Part shown: piece by piece, positions 15,810 through 24,462 of the stretch
How the letters are laid out: each line of letters opens with the position of its first letter
How positions within the stretch are numbered: the first letter of the stretch is position 1
Assembly (NCBI RefSeq): GCF_037137075.1
Contig: NZ_JBBBNV010000006.1
Coordinates: 1 to 64,000, forward strand
Direction of reading: 5' to 3'
From: JBBBNV01 sp037137075
GTDB taxonomy: Bacteria > Bacillota > Bacilli > Paenibacillales > NBRC-103111
Length of the DNA: 64,000 bases
Program-made: the position numbers and the translations under genes
Notes under the pieces: model-generated
Told to the model about the DNA's origin: nothing
What the model saw: the letters and a program-made list of their open reading frames with translations, nothing else
The model's database searches: none

Positions 15810-17540
15810 TTGTATTGGCTTCGCGCAGCGACCTGCGGTTTGTTGATTGGAGGCTTATTGTCGGGAGCGGTTACACTGCCGGCTTATGCCGAAGGAAAGC
15901 GGATTACGCTGGAGGAAGCGGTTCAGGAGGCGATGAAGCGATCTGCTGACCTGAAGGACGCCAGAATGGCTGTTGACAAGAAGCAAAAAGAGCTGCAGCA
16001 GGCACAGGAGGCTGTGAATCATCAAGCGGCAAAAGACAGCAGCCTGTTTGCAAAGCCTCACAGCTTAAGCAAGGATTTGGAAATCCGGCTCAAGGTTCCG
16101 GAGGCCCGGAATCAGTATAACGGCGCGCTGATGGATGAGGCTGCTGCGAGGCGCAAGGTCAAGGCCGCTGCCGAGAAGCTGTATTTCAACTCCCTGCAGG
16201 CGATAGAGCAGGAGAAGCTCGTCCGGCAGCGGCAGGAAGAGGCTGCGCGTGAGGAGAAGGAGCTGCGGACCAAGCTCCGGTTCGGCGTTGTGGCGCAGCA
16301 GGAGGTAGACACGGCGGCCGAGTCGCTGGCTGCGGTCAATTCGGAGCTCAAGCAGGCCCGGCTGTCGCTGAAGAGCGCAAGCATGCAGCTGGCCGAGGCG
16401 ATCGGCACCAACCCGGAGGCGGAGCTGGAGCTGGAGCTGCGGCCGCGCTACGCGATTTTGAATCAGGACCGGCTATGGCGGTCTATGTCTTACGCGGAGA
16501 AGAACGATACCGCGCTGTATAAGGACACAGCAGCCAGAATGCTGGCTGAGGAGAAGGTCAATGTAACCCGTCGCCTGTACACGAACAAATTCGGTCCGGG
16601 AACGGTGCAAATCATCGAGGCGATGTATGCGGCGCCGGGGCCTGAAATGGATTACGAGCTGTTCAATGCCTCTTATGACCGGATGCTGGATAACATCAAG
16701 AAGCAGTGGGAAGGCTTCTATCTCATCCCCGTCCCATTCCTCCCTATCCTTCCCATTCCTAAGGTTATTCTGCAGGGCGAATACGATGGTCTGCGCTATT
16801 TCGACGACATGAAGTACTCCCTTCCTGTTTCCATGCTGGATCAGGACAAGGCCCGGCTGAAGGAAGCGGAAACGCGGAAAAATTTAATTTTACAAACGAA
16901 ACAGTCATTTTATGACACCAAGGCGTCAGAGGAAGCGTTCGCCCAGGCGCTAATCAAAGCGGACAAGGCCAGACAGGCGCTGGATAATGCAGGCAAGAAG
17001 CATCAAGCCGGCTGGATGACGGAGGAAGAGTACAAGGCGGTCCAGGAAGCGCTTGCCGAAGCGGAGAAAGGAGCGGTCACCGGATTATTCTCGTATTTGT
17101 CCGCGCTGTCCGCCTTCAATATGGCCACCAGCGGGGCGCTGGATAGCGCTTATGTGGATGGCTGGCTGCCCTATGGGGATATTGATGACGGGCTGTCGCC
17201 GCTGCAGCAGCCTCAGGATCAGCTGTCGCCCGGACAGCTTGCCGGGGCATGGACGCTGAAGGATGCCGTGGAGGGAGTCACCTCTACATTCCGTGTGAGC
17301 ATCCCGCCTGCGGTCGGCGCAACGCACTATACCCTTCTGACGGACCAGGGTGTCACGGTGGGAGATCCGGTCAAGCTGACGGAGCCGGTCATTCATGTGA
17401 ACGCAGTGTTTGGAGAGATGAGCCTTCTCAAGGTGCAGCTGCTTCAGGACGGCAAGCCGGTAGCGGAAGCGCTGGTCGAAGGCTCGGGCTCGGGCGGCGC
17501 GCTGCAAATACAGCTGGCGGATAAAGGGGAGTCAGGATGA
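15810..17540 (+). CDS. Secreted TolC-like coiled-coil protein
   Basis: 576 residues. A signal peptide (about 1-28, cleavage after AYAEG-like region) precedes ITLEEAVQEAMKRS, the classical opening of outer-membrane efflux (TolC/OEP) proteins. Two long helical hairpins follow (about 30-200 and 345-445), separated by a central part that replaces the usual beta strands, with G-V-V-A-Q-Q-E-V-D-T-A at the hairpin tip as in TolC. The C-terminal 100 residues look like a small beta domain. In a monoderm cell there is no outer membrane for it to sit in. TTG start with AGGAG ten bases ahead; ATGA overlap with the next gene. Confidence 0.75.
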   Translation: MYWLRAATCGLLIGGLLSGAVTLPAYAEGKRITLEEAVQEAMKRSADLKDARMAVDKKQKELQQAQEAVNHQAAKDSSLFAKPHSLSKDLEIRLKVPEARNQYNGALMDEAAARRKVKAAAEKLYFNSLQAIEQEKLVRQRQEEAAREEKELRTKLRFGVVAQQEVDTAAESLAAVNSELKQARLSLKSASMQLAEAIGTNPEAELELELRPRYAILNQDRLWRSMSYAEKNDTALYKDTAARMLAEEKVNVTRRLYTNKFGPGTVQIIEAMYAAPGPEMDYELFNASYDRMLDNIKKQWEGFYLIPVPFLPILPIPKVILQGEYDGLRYFDDMKYSLPVSMLDQDKARLKEAETRKNLILQTKQSFYDTKASEEAFAQALIKADKARQALDNAGKKHQAGWMTEEEYKAVQEALAEAEKGAVTGLFSYLSALSAFNMATSGALDSAYVDGWLPYGDIDDGLSPLQQPQDQLSPGQLAGAWTLKDAVEGVTSTFRVSIPPAVGATHYTLLTDQGVTVGDPVKLTEPVIHVNAVFGEMSLLKVQLLQDGKPVAEALVEGSGSGGALQIQLADKGESG

Positions 17541-19705
17541 GAAGCAGTATGAAACGGGGGCTGGCGGTGCTTGCCGGCCTGGGGCTGGCTTGGTCGGCAG
17601 CGGCTTCTCCCGCATTCGCCAAGCTTCCGCCTCAGGTGAGCCAGACGACAGGCTATTTGGCGGTTGGAACGTATTTGATTCATAAAAACGCCTTAAGCAA
17701 GGATAATGTTGCGGCGGCTCAAAAGACGATAGGCACTTCCGGCCAAGGGATGCTTTACAAGTCGGAATTTGCCGGAGGGGCATGGATTGATTTGTCCAAG
17801 GCCTCGGGTCTTGCCGGACTGGCTGATCCAAAAGGCAGGTCGGCAGTAGGCGCCAGCACGGTCGAGGCTATGAAGTTTTCCGTTTGGATTGACGAGAATG
17901 GCAAACTGACCAATCTTCTGACAGCCGAGGAGCTTGCCAAGCGGCAGGAAGAGCTGAAGAAGCAGCAGGAGCAGCTGAATGAGAAAAATGAAGCCGCCAT
18001 CGAAGCAGGCAAGCATGCGGAAGCCGCCGCCATTGCGGTTGAGGCGAATCAAGTGGAGGCTGAGGCTGCTTTCCTGCAGGCGCTGGGCAGCGGCGACTCT
18101 GCTGGCGCAGCAGGTCTGCTGGCCCGTATAGGCGACCCGCAGGCAGCTGTAGCCTCCCTTCAGGAGCAGGCGGCCGAGCTTGCGGGCAAGCTGCCGCCCG
18201 GTACTGTGAGCGGCATCGAGCCGGATGCTGCCGCCGTAAACGGCCAGCTGGATGCGGCGAGGCAGGACCTGGCCGGGCTGAGCGAGCTGCTGGCGAAGGC
18301 GGAGGCCGCCGGGAACGAGGCTCTGGCGCAGGAGCTGCGTATACAGCAGGCGGCGGCGCAGACAGCGGAAGCTGCTTTGCAGCAGCAGGCCGATGAGCTG
18401 AAGGTCGAGGAGCTGAAGGCGGAGCTGGACAAGCTGAAGCAGGCCCTGAAGCAGGCTGTAGACGGCGGATCTTCGGGAGCCGGAACAGGATCCGGCAGCG
18501 GAGCGGGAAGCGGCGCAGGCGGAGGCGCAGGAGCGGGAGCCGGAACAGGCTCCGGCAGCGGAGCGGGAAGCGGCGCAGGCGGAGGCGCAGGAGCGGGAGC
18601 CGGAACAGGCTCCGGCAGCGGAGCGGGAAGCGGCGCAGGCGGAGGCGCAGGAGCGGGAGCCGGAACAGGCTCCGGCAGCGGAGCGGGAAGCGGCGCAGGC
18701 GGAGGCGCAGGAGCGGGAGCCGGAACAGGCTCCGGCAGCGGAGCGGGAAGCGGCGCGGGCGCAGGAGCGGGAGCCGGAACAGGCTCCGGCAGCGGAGCAG
18801 GAAGCGGCGCAGGCGAAGGAGCGGGAGCCGGGACAGGCTCCGGCAGCGGAACAGGAAGCGGCGCGGGCGAAGGAGCGGGAGCCGGGACAGGCTCCGGCAG
18901 CGGAACAGGAAGCGGCGCGGGCGCAGGCGCAGGAGCGGAGATACCCGGTCCTGCCGAACTTGCCGGGCTGCTGCTCCGGGCTGCTGAAGCTGAGGCGCAG
19001 CTGGCCGCGCTGCTCTCCGGCCAAATAGTCAAGGAACGCGGACTGCTGGAGTCCAAGGAGCAGCTGCAGACGGAGCTGGCTGCGGGTCCGTCCGACCCGG
19101 CGCAGCTTCAGCAGCAGCTGGCTGCCGTTCTGACGGAGCTGCTGCGAATTTCGCAGGACCAGCTGTTTGAGCAGCTGGCGGCGCTGAGGGAGCTGCCAGC
19201 GACTGCGGAGGCGAGGACGGAGGTCCAGGCGAAGCTGCTCCTGGAGCTTCAGCAGCTTCAGCTGCAGTATTATACGCCGGAGGAGCAGGCGGCACTTGCC
19301 GAAGCGGCTGCTCTGCTTGCCGGCAGCGGCGTTGTAGAGCCGCTGCCGGTAGAGAGCGTGCTGTCGCAAACGCTCCCCTTCAAGCTTGAGGTGCCGCCCG
19401 TGCTTATCGACGGGCACGTCTATATTCATATCCGTCCGGTGTCGGAGGCGTTCGGGGCGGTGGTGCTGTGGGATAACAGCGACCAGTCGGTCACTGTCAA
19501 CCGTCCGGGCGTTATCGTTCACGCCAAGACAAACGACCCGAGAGCTTACATAAATGGCGAGCCGATTCAGCTTGAAGCGCCGCCGAGACTGGTGGAGGGG
19601 CGGACGATGGTGCCGCTGCGGTTTGTTGCTGAGGCGCTTGGCCTGACGGTCACCTGGATCAGCCAGCCGCAAACCGTGCGGATCGAAGGCTTTAAGCAGG
19701 ACTAG
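17537..19705 (+). CDS. Secreted stalk-domain (copper amine oxidase N-like) protein with Gly/Ala repeat
   Basis: 722 residues. Signal peptide (about 1-28), a unique N-domain, a helical Gln/Glu/Ala-rich coiled coil (about 135-310), a Gly/Ala/Ser/Thr repeat (about 315-470), a second helical stretch (470-605) and a C-terminal pair of copper-amine-oxidase N-like stalk domains (YIHIRPVSEAFGAVVLWD and TMVPLRFVAEALGLTV). Stalk domains are common on Paenibacillus surface proteins and are thought to bind cell wall. Coupled to the TolC-like gene by ATGA overlap, so the two secreted coiled-coil proteins are probably made together. Confidence 0.78.
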   Translation: MRSSMKRGLAVLAGLGLAWSAAASPAFAKLPPQVSQTTGYLAVGTYLIHKNALSKDNVAAAQKTIGTSGQGMLYKSEFAGGAWIDLSKASGLAGLADPKGRSAVGASTVEAMKFSVWIDENGKLTNLLTAEELAKRQEELKKQQEQLNEKNEAAIEAGKHAEAAAIAVEANQVEAEAAFLQALGSGDSAGAAGLLARIGDPQAAVASLQEQAAELAGKLPPGTVSGIEPDAAAVNGQLDAARQDLAGLSELLAKAEAAGNEALAQELRIQQAAAQTAEAALQQQADELKVEELKAELDKLKQALKQAVDGGSSGAGTGSGSGAGSGAGGGAGAGAGTGSGSGAGSGAGGGAGAGAGTGSGSGAGSGAGGGAGAGAGTGSGSGAGSGAGGGAGAGAGTGSGSGAGSGAGAGAGAGTGSGSGAGSGAGEGAGAGTGSGSGTGSGAGEGAGAGTGSGSGTGSGAGAGAGAEIPGPAELAGLLLRAAEAEAQLAALLSGQIVKERGLLESKEQLQTELAAGPSDPAQLQQQLAAVLTELLRISQDQLFEQLAALRELPATAEARTEVQAKLLLELQQLQLQYYTPEEQAALAEAAALLAGSGVVEPLPVESVLSQTLPFKLEVPPVLIDGHVYIHIRPVSEAFGAVVLWDNSDQSVTVNRPGVIVHAKTNDPRAYINGEPIQLEAPPRLVEGRTMVPLRFVAEALGLTVTWISQPQTVRIEGFKQD
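18478..18936 (+). repeat. In-gene tandem repeat, 60-bp unit with shorter derivatives
   Basis: A 60-bp unit coding for a Gly-Ala-Ser-Thr block is repeated nearly identically four times (18480-18720), followed by units shortened to 51 and 54 bp with scattered changes. All length changes are multiples of three, so the frame is kept. Near identity of the first units points to recent expansion or gene-conversion-like turnover. Confidence 0.9.
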
Positions 19706-19949
19706 CAGGACAGTCTCGCCTGTAGAGATAGCCGTAACATGTTGAAGGAACGGCGAAAAATGAGGTTAGACCGACCGCTACGCAGCGCCGCAATGTGCGC
19801 GGGGGATTGGCGCGCGAGCTTGACCAAGAGGCTGCTGTGAAGAAAAAGCAGTGAAGGAAAAATGGTGTGAGGCTTATTTGGATAAAAGACGTGAAGTCCT
19901 GCTTCATACGAAAAGAGAAACCACCTGCACGGATGATGTTAAGGGGTAA
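19706..19949 (+). other. Intergenic region within the putative operon
   Basis: 244 bp between the stalk-domain gene and the cyclase-like gene. No clear terminator, promoter or gene is seen. The gap is long compared with the overlaps elsewhere in the unit, so a second internal promoter is possible. Confidence 0.4.
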
Positions 19950-22745
19950 ATGAACGGGGGAGCGCAAAAGGCTATGTCCAGAACCAAAATTGTATTGCCC
20001 ATCCTGATAGTGCTGCTTGCGGCGCTGTCCTTCTCACTTATTGAGTTCCGCCAAATATTCAGCTTGAAGCCTTTTGCGTCCTCCGCGGAATTCAAGGAGC
20101 TAGCCGATGTTTCGCCGGACGGCGAGGGCGGCTTGTATCTCATTAGCGATACGAAACAGCGGATTCTGCATCTGGATGCCGCAGGACGGCTTGTCGGCGA
20201 GCTGCGCAAGCAGCGGGCGGCAGGAGGCGGGCTGACGCTGTTCAGCGATCTTGCCTCGGATGACCAAGGCAATTTGTACGTGCTGCAGACGGAGCTTGAC
20301 AGCTACGGATTGTTTGTTCAATCGGAGCAAATTATCCACTATGACAAAAGAGGCCGTCAGGCCGGGGTGCTGCTGAACCGCAGCTATACTCCTGCCGACA
20401 GGCTGCTCCGGGTCGGTGTGGTGAAGGCGCTGACCGTCCGGGGCGATCAGCTCGAATATTTTACCGTCGACAAGTCAGGGGCCGCCTGGCATCAAGTTTC
20501 GCTGTCGGGAGGACCCGCGCGGACAGGCTTTACCCTTCCGCTTCCTGCGGACCATTATTTGTCGGATGTGAGCGGAAACCAGTCCGGACAGGTGTATTAC
20601 ACGAACAAAAAAGGGGAGCTGCTGCAGCTCGCCGATTCGGGGCGGACAAACCTCCTTTATCCCCGTCCCGGTATGGATCGCGGTGATTTGAACATGCCCC
20701 AGGGACTCGGCCAGGATGCCTCGGGCAGGCTGTATTTTATCGATATGCTTCGCAATGAAGTGAGCCGACTTGTGCCAAGCCAGCCTTACGTGGTGGAAAC
20801 GCCGCTTTCCCAGGCGAAGCTGGCGGCGGCTCCGGGACCGGATAACGTCTCCAGGAAGCTGGGATTGCTGCAAAACCTGTTCGTGGGGGCCGACGGCAGC
20901 GTGGCGGCCGTTACGGAGAGCCAAGTGCTGGAGATTGGGGCAGGAGGACAGATAACGAAGGTGCAGGACCGGTATTATTATACCGGCGGTCTTATTGCGG
21001 CAAGGGCCGGATACTGGGTTATGCTTGCGGCCGCTGTAGCCCTGCTGCTGTTCACGGTTCGGTATGTTTATATTCATGTGTTGAACCGCCGGCTGTCTCT
21101 CATGGTGAAGCAGATCGGGGTTTTTATTCCGCTCATGGTACTGTGCATGGGAGCTTTGGCCGGGGTCGTCTATCAAATGTTTACGATCAAGCTGGAGGAT
21201 GAGGTTCGCAAGGAGCTCATTTTATTGGCTCATAATGGCAATAACCTGGTGGACGGCAACGCTCTGGAGCGGCTGAAATCGCCGCAGGATTACATGAACG
21301 CCGACTATACGGCCATCAAGGCCAAGATGAATGGCTTGTTCGACCGCGAAGGGGACGACTTCAACCGGGACGGCTTATACTCCACGCTGTACAAATATGA
21401 AAATAACAGCTTGTTCGTCATAATGGACGACGATGACAGCGTGAAGATGTTCTCCTCCTTCCCGATGGACGACGATAACCGGAAGGTCGTTCAGTTCGGA
21501 AATATCATTACCGGGCAAATGGACAATGCCTCCGGCTCTTGGTTTTATGCTGTCGGACCGATCAAAAATGATCAAGGGCAGATTGTGGGCCTTTACGAAA
21601 CAGGCAAGGATATGAACGGGGTGAAGCAGCACAGCCTGAAGGTGCTGTCCAACATTTTGTGGATGATTGCCGGCATCGCCTTGGTTATGCTCATCGTATT
21701 TTGCTTGATGACATTCCTCATGCTGTCCTCCCTGCGCAGGCTGAATACAAGTGTGATTCAGATTGCCAGCGGCCGGTGGGACACTACGGTTGATATCCGC
21801 ACCCGGGACGAGGTTGCCGATTTGGGGGAACGCTTCAATGAGATGGCGGCCCACATCCGCAGCTATATCGGTCAAATGACGCGCCTGAGCGAGGCGTATT
21901 ACCGGTTTGTGCCGCAGCAATTTTTGCGAACGCTGGGCAAGGATAGCATTCTTGATGTCGAGCTTGGCGACCAGTCGCAGCGGGAAATGACGCTTCTTGT
22001 TTCCAGCACCCGGAACTTTTATCAGATGTCCCGGAAGCTTACGCCCTTTGAGAATTTCAATTTTATTAATTCCTTTCTGAAACGGTTCAGTCCGGTTGTA
22101 CATAAGCACGACGGCATGATTAACAAATATTTGGGAGCCGGATTTTTGGCGCTGTATCCGCATTTTTCCGAAAAAGCGATTTATACCGCAGTGGAGATGC
22201 GCCGTATGCTTGAGGTGTACAATACACACCGGGCCAATTCCAGATACGCCCCGATTGACGTGGGGCTTGCGATTCACAAGGGCGCGCTGATGCTCGGCGT
22301 CATCGGCGAGGAGCAGCGTATGGAGGGAAGTGTAATCTCCGAGCATGTCGGGCTTGTGCAGGAGCTGGAGAAGGCGACCGCCCGTCTTGGTGTTTCGATT
22401 TTGGTGACTGAGGAGGCGCTCGGCGGCATTAACCGGCCGTATCGCTTCCAGCTGCGGTCGCTGGGACGGGTACAGCTGCATGGAGAAGAGCGCGCGATTA
22501 CGCTGTACGACGTATTTGAGGGCGATTCGGAGGAAGTAGCCAAGCTGAAAAAACAAACCAAGGACCGCTTTGAGCAGGCGGTGCTGTTGTATCAGGCGGG
22601 CCGGTTTTTCGACGCGCGGGAATCGTTTGTGGAAGTGATCCGGATGAACCGCTGGGATGAGGCGGCCAAGCTGTATTTTTACGCTTGCGACGAATTTTTC
22701 CAGAACGGGGCTCCGGCTGATTTCGACGGAACCCTGAAATTGTAA
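19950..22745 (+). CDS. Membrane sensor with beta-propeller, Cache-like domain, HAMP and degenerate class III cyclase domain
   Basis: 931 residues. An N-terminal membrane helix, an extracytoplasmic NHL/SGL-like propeller (about 45-335, repeats such as DGEGGLYLISDTKQRILHLD), two further helices (about 352-372, 390-410), a Cache-like sensor (about 415-560), another helix (568-590), HAMP (about 595-640), a class III nucleotidyl cyclase fold (about 670-845) and a short helical tail. The cyclase metal-binding Asp residues are replaced (LLVSSTRNF where xFxDIRxF is usual, YLGAGFLALY where GDG is usual) and the later Asn/Arg pair is also lost, so catalysis is unlikely. ATG at 19950 or 19974. It probably relays a signal by protein contact. 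Confidence 0.78.
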   Translation: MNGGAQKAMSRTKIVLPILIVLLAALSFSLIEFRQIFSLKPFASSAEFKELADVSPDGEGGLYLISDTKQRILHLDAAGRLVGELRKQRAAGGGLTLFSDLASDDQGNLYVLQTELDSYGLFVQSEQIIHYDKRGRQAGVLLNRSYTPADRLLRVGVVKALTVRGDQLEYFTVDKSGAAWHQVSLSGGPARTGFTLPLPADHYLSDVSGNQSGQVYYTNKKGELLQLADSGRTNLLYPRPGMDRGDLNMPQGLGQDASGRLYFIDMLRNEVSRLVPSQPYVVETPLSQAKLAAAPGPDNVSRKLGLLQNLFVGADGSVAAVTESQVLEIGAGGQITKVQDRYYYTGGLIAARAGYWVMLAAAVALLLFTVRYVYIHVLNRRLSLMVKQIGVFIPLMVLCMGALAGVVYQMFTIKLEDEVRKELILLAHNGNNLVDGNALERLKSPQDYMNADYTAIKAKMNGLFDREGDDFNRDGLYSTLYKYENNSLFVIMDDDDSVKMFSSFPMDDDNRKVVQFGNIITGQMDNASGSWFYAVGPIKNDQGQIVGLYETGKDMNGVKQHSLKVLSNILWMIAGIALVMLIVFCLMTFLMLSSLRRLNTSVIQIASGRWDTTVDIRTRDEVADLGERFNEMAAHIRSYIGQMTRLSEAYYRFVPQQFLRTLGKDSILDVELGDQSQREMTLLVSSTRNFYQMSRKLTPFENFNFINSFLKRFSPVVHKHDGMINKYLGAGFLALYPHFSEKAIYTAVEMRRMLEVYNTHRANSRYAPIDVGLAIHKGALMLGVIGEEQRMEGSVISEHVGLVQELEKATARLGVSILVTEEALGGINRPYRFQLRSLGRVQLHGEERAITLYDVFEGDSEEVAKLKKQTKDRFEQAVLLYQAGRFFDARESFVEVIRMNRWDEAAKLYFYACDEFFQNGAPADFDGTLKL

Positions 22746-22769
22746 CGGCAGCGGGAGGACGAAACATTC

Positions 22770-23297
22770 ATGAGAGATGCGCATGTCTATGAGATCGGTC
22801 CTGTGCTCACGGAGCTGGATGCCCAGAGGGCGGTTGAATTTTGTTTGTCGGACGACTCCTTTGAAGACCAGCGGCATACGCCGGGGGAGCTGCAGCAGCT
22901 TCAGTCCATCCCGTTTGAAGCGCTTCAGTCACCGGGCCAGTTTTGCTGGCTTGCCAAAAAAACGTCGGGGGATGTAATCGGCATCGTTTGTTTTGCCGAG
23001 AACGGGCATAGTACCGGGGGCTACCGTCTGGATTACTTGGCCATCAGCCGTTGCTGGCGCAGACAAGGAGTTGCCGCAGAACTGCTGCGGCGGGTCAAGC
23101 AGTTTGTACACAACCAGGCAGGCAGATTTATCGAGACCTATACGTGCGACCTGCCGGTGTATGAGCCGGCTCGCCGGATGTTTGAATTAAGCGGCTTCCG
23201 GCAGGTGGGACATATTCCGGATTATTATTTCGAAGGGGAAGGCAAGCTGTTCTATTATTGTAAATTGAGCTCTCAGGAGGAAACGGTCCATGGCTAA
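22770..23297 (+). CDS. GNAT family N-acetyltransferase
   Basis: 175 residues with the GNAT fold. The acetyl-CoA binding motif A is visible as LAISRCWRRQGVAAELLRR, and motif B as PARRMFELSGFRQVGHIPDYY. The closest style is RimI/YjaB-like small acetyltransferases; the substrate (amine, peptide N-terminus or amino sugar) is unknown. GGGAGGACG precedes the ATG. It begins 24 bp after the cyclase-like gene and overlaps the racemase gene by eight bases. Confidence 0.82.
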   Translation: MRDAHVYEIGPVLTELDAQRAVEFCLSDDSFEDQRHTPGELQQLQSIPFEALQSPGQFCWLAKKTSGDVIGIVCFAENGHSTGGYRLDYLAISRCWRRQGVAAELLRRVKQFVHNQAGRFIETYTCDLPVYEPARRMFELSGFRQVGHIPDYYFEGEGKLFYYCKLSSQEETVHG

Positions 23298-24462
23298 ATC
23301 GAGTACACCGCAAGCAGCAGCGCACGCGCTGGGTCGGCCGGTGTGGGCGGAAATTCATTTGGAGCGGCTCGCTCATAATGTAAAATGCATCCGCAAGCTG
23401 CTGAAGCCGGAGACGAAGCTGATGGCGGTGGTTAAAGCCGACGGCTACGGTCATGGCGCCGCAAGCATTGCTTCTACCTTGCTGGCAAACGGCGTAGACC
23501 GGCTGGCCGTTGCAATTGCGGACGAAGGGATTGCTCTTCGCAATAGCGGTATCGAGGCGCCGATTCTGGTGCTTGGGGTAACACCGCCGGAGGAAGCGGA
23601 GAAGGTTGTCCGCCACGGGCTGATCCCCGCCGTCTGCACAACTGAGTTTCTCGATGAAATCGAACGGCTGGGCAGTATTTGGAAAAAACAGGTTGGGGTC
23701 CATGTCCGCGTGGATATCGGGCTTGGAAGTGTAGGCGTCCGGCTGGCGGAAAGCCGGGAATTTATCCGGCAGGCGATGCGTCGCCAGTGGATTCAGGTGG
23801 AAGGCGTGTTCACACACTTGTCCTCGGCCTACGGCGGGGATGATGCATATTTGGCGGCGACCGTCGCCCAGTTCAGCCATGTGCTGGAGGATTTGCGCCA
23901 GGAGGGCATTCATGTGCCGCTGGCGCACGCGGCCAGCAGCCCGGGAGTGCTGCGCGCGCCGGGCGCTCATTTTGATATGGTGCGGACAGGCATTCTGCTT
24001 TACGGTCTTCCGGCTGTGGAGAAGCCGCCTGTCCGTTTGGATTTAAAGCCGGTGCTGGAGCTGAAGGCCAAGGTGGTGTTTATCAAAACCCTGGAGGCCG
24101 GCAGCCACTTCGGCTATGGCGACCGCAGCCGGACGAATACGCCGAAACGGATTGCTACGCTGCCGATTGGCTATGCCGACGGCCAGTTTCTGTTCCACCT
24201 GGAGAACGGGGAAGTGCTGCTGCGGGGACGGCGGGCTCCGATCATCGGCCGGGCGTTCATGGACCACCTCATGGTGGATGTTACCCGCGTGCCTGAGGTC
24301 GAAATCGGCGATGAAGCGGTAATTATCGGCAAGCAGGGAGTGCAGCGCATTCGCGCCGAGGATGTGGCCCGGTGGTGCGGCATTCCGGATCTATGCGGCG
24401 ACTTGATTACGATGCTCGGAGGGCGTGTGCCGAAGGTGTATGTGGGGGATAACGGCGTATGA
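23290..24462 (+). CDS. Alanine racemase family protein with altered active site
   Basis: 390 residues of the fold-type III alanine racemase family. The PLP Lys49 sits in VVKADGYGHG, and the second half retains GYG, IATLPIGYADG and FMDHLMVDVT. In the usual KxDTGMxRxG motif this protein reads RVDIGLGSVG: the carbamylated Lys is Arg140 and the substrate-carboxylate Arg is Ser147. That suggests another amino acid or a different reaction rather than housekeeping D-alanine supply. AGGAGG precedes the ATG; the TGA overlaps the next start (ATGA). Set between a GNAT and transporter genes. Confidence 0.8.
   Translation: MAKSSTPQAAAHALGRPVWAEIHLERLAHNVKCIRKLLKPETKLMAVVKADGYGHGAASIASTLLANGVDRLAVAIADEGIALRNSGIEAPILVLGVTPPEEAEKVVRHGLIPAVCTTEFLDEIERLGSIWKKQVGVHVRVDIGLGSVGVRLAESREFIRQAMRRQWIQVEGVFTHLSSAYGGDDAYLAATVAQFSHVLEDLRQEGIHVPLAHAASSPGVLRAPGAHFDMVRTGILLYGLPAVEKPPVRLDLKPVLELKAKVVFIKTLEAGSHFGYGDRSRTNTPKRIATLPIGYADGQFLFHLENGEVLLRGRRAPIIGRAFMDHLMVDVTRVPEVEIGDEAVIIGKQGVQRIRAEDVARWCGIPDLCGDLITMLGGRVPKVYVGDNGV

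Noticed and set aside
18478..18936. Regular repeats considered as a CRISPR array
   Set aside because: Contiguous coding repeats without unique spacers, in frame within a protein gene.
17693..19672. Very long minus-strand frames antisense to the stalk-domain gene
   Set aside because: They translate to Arg/Ser/Cys/Pro low-complexity sequence and arise from the GC-rich repeat and codon bias of the real plus-strand gene.
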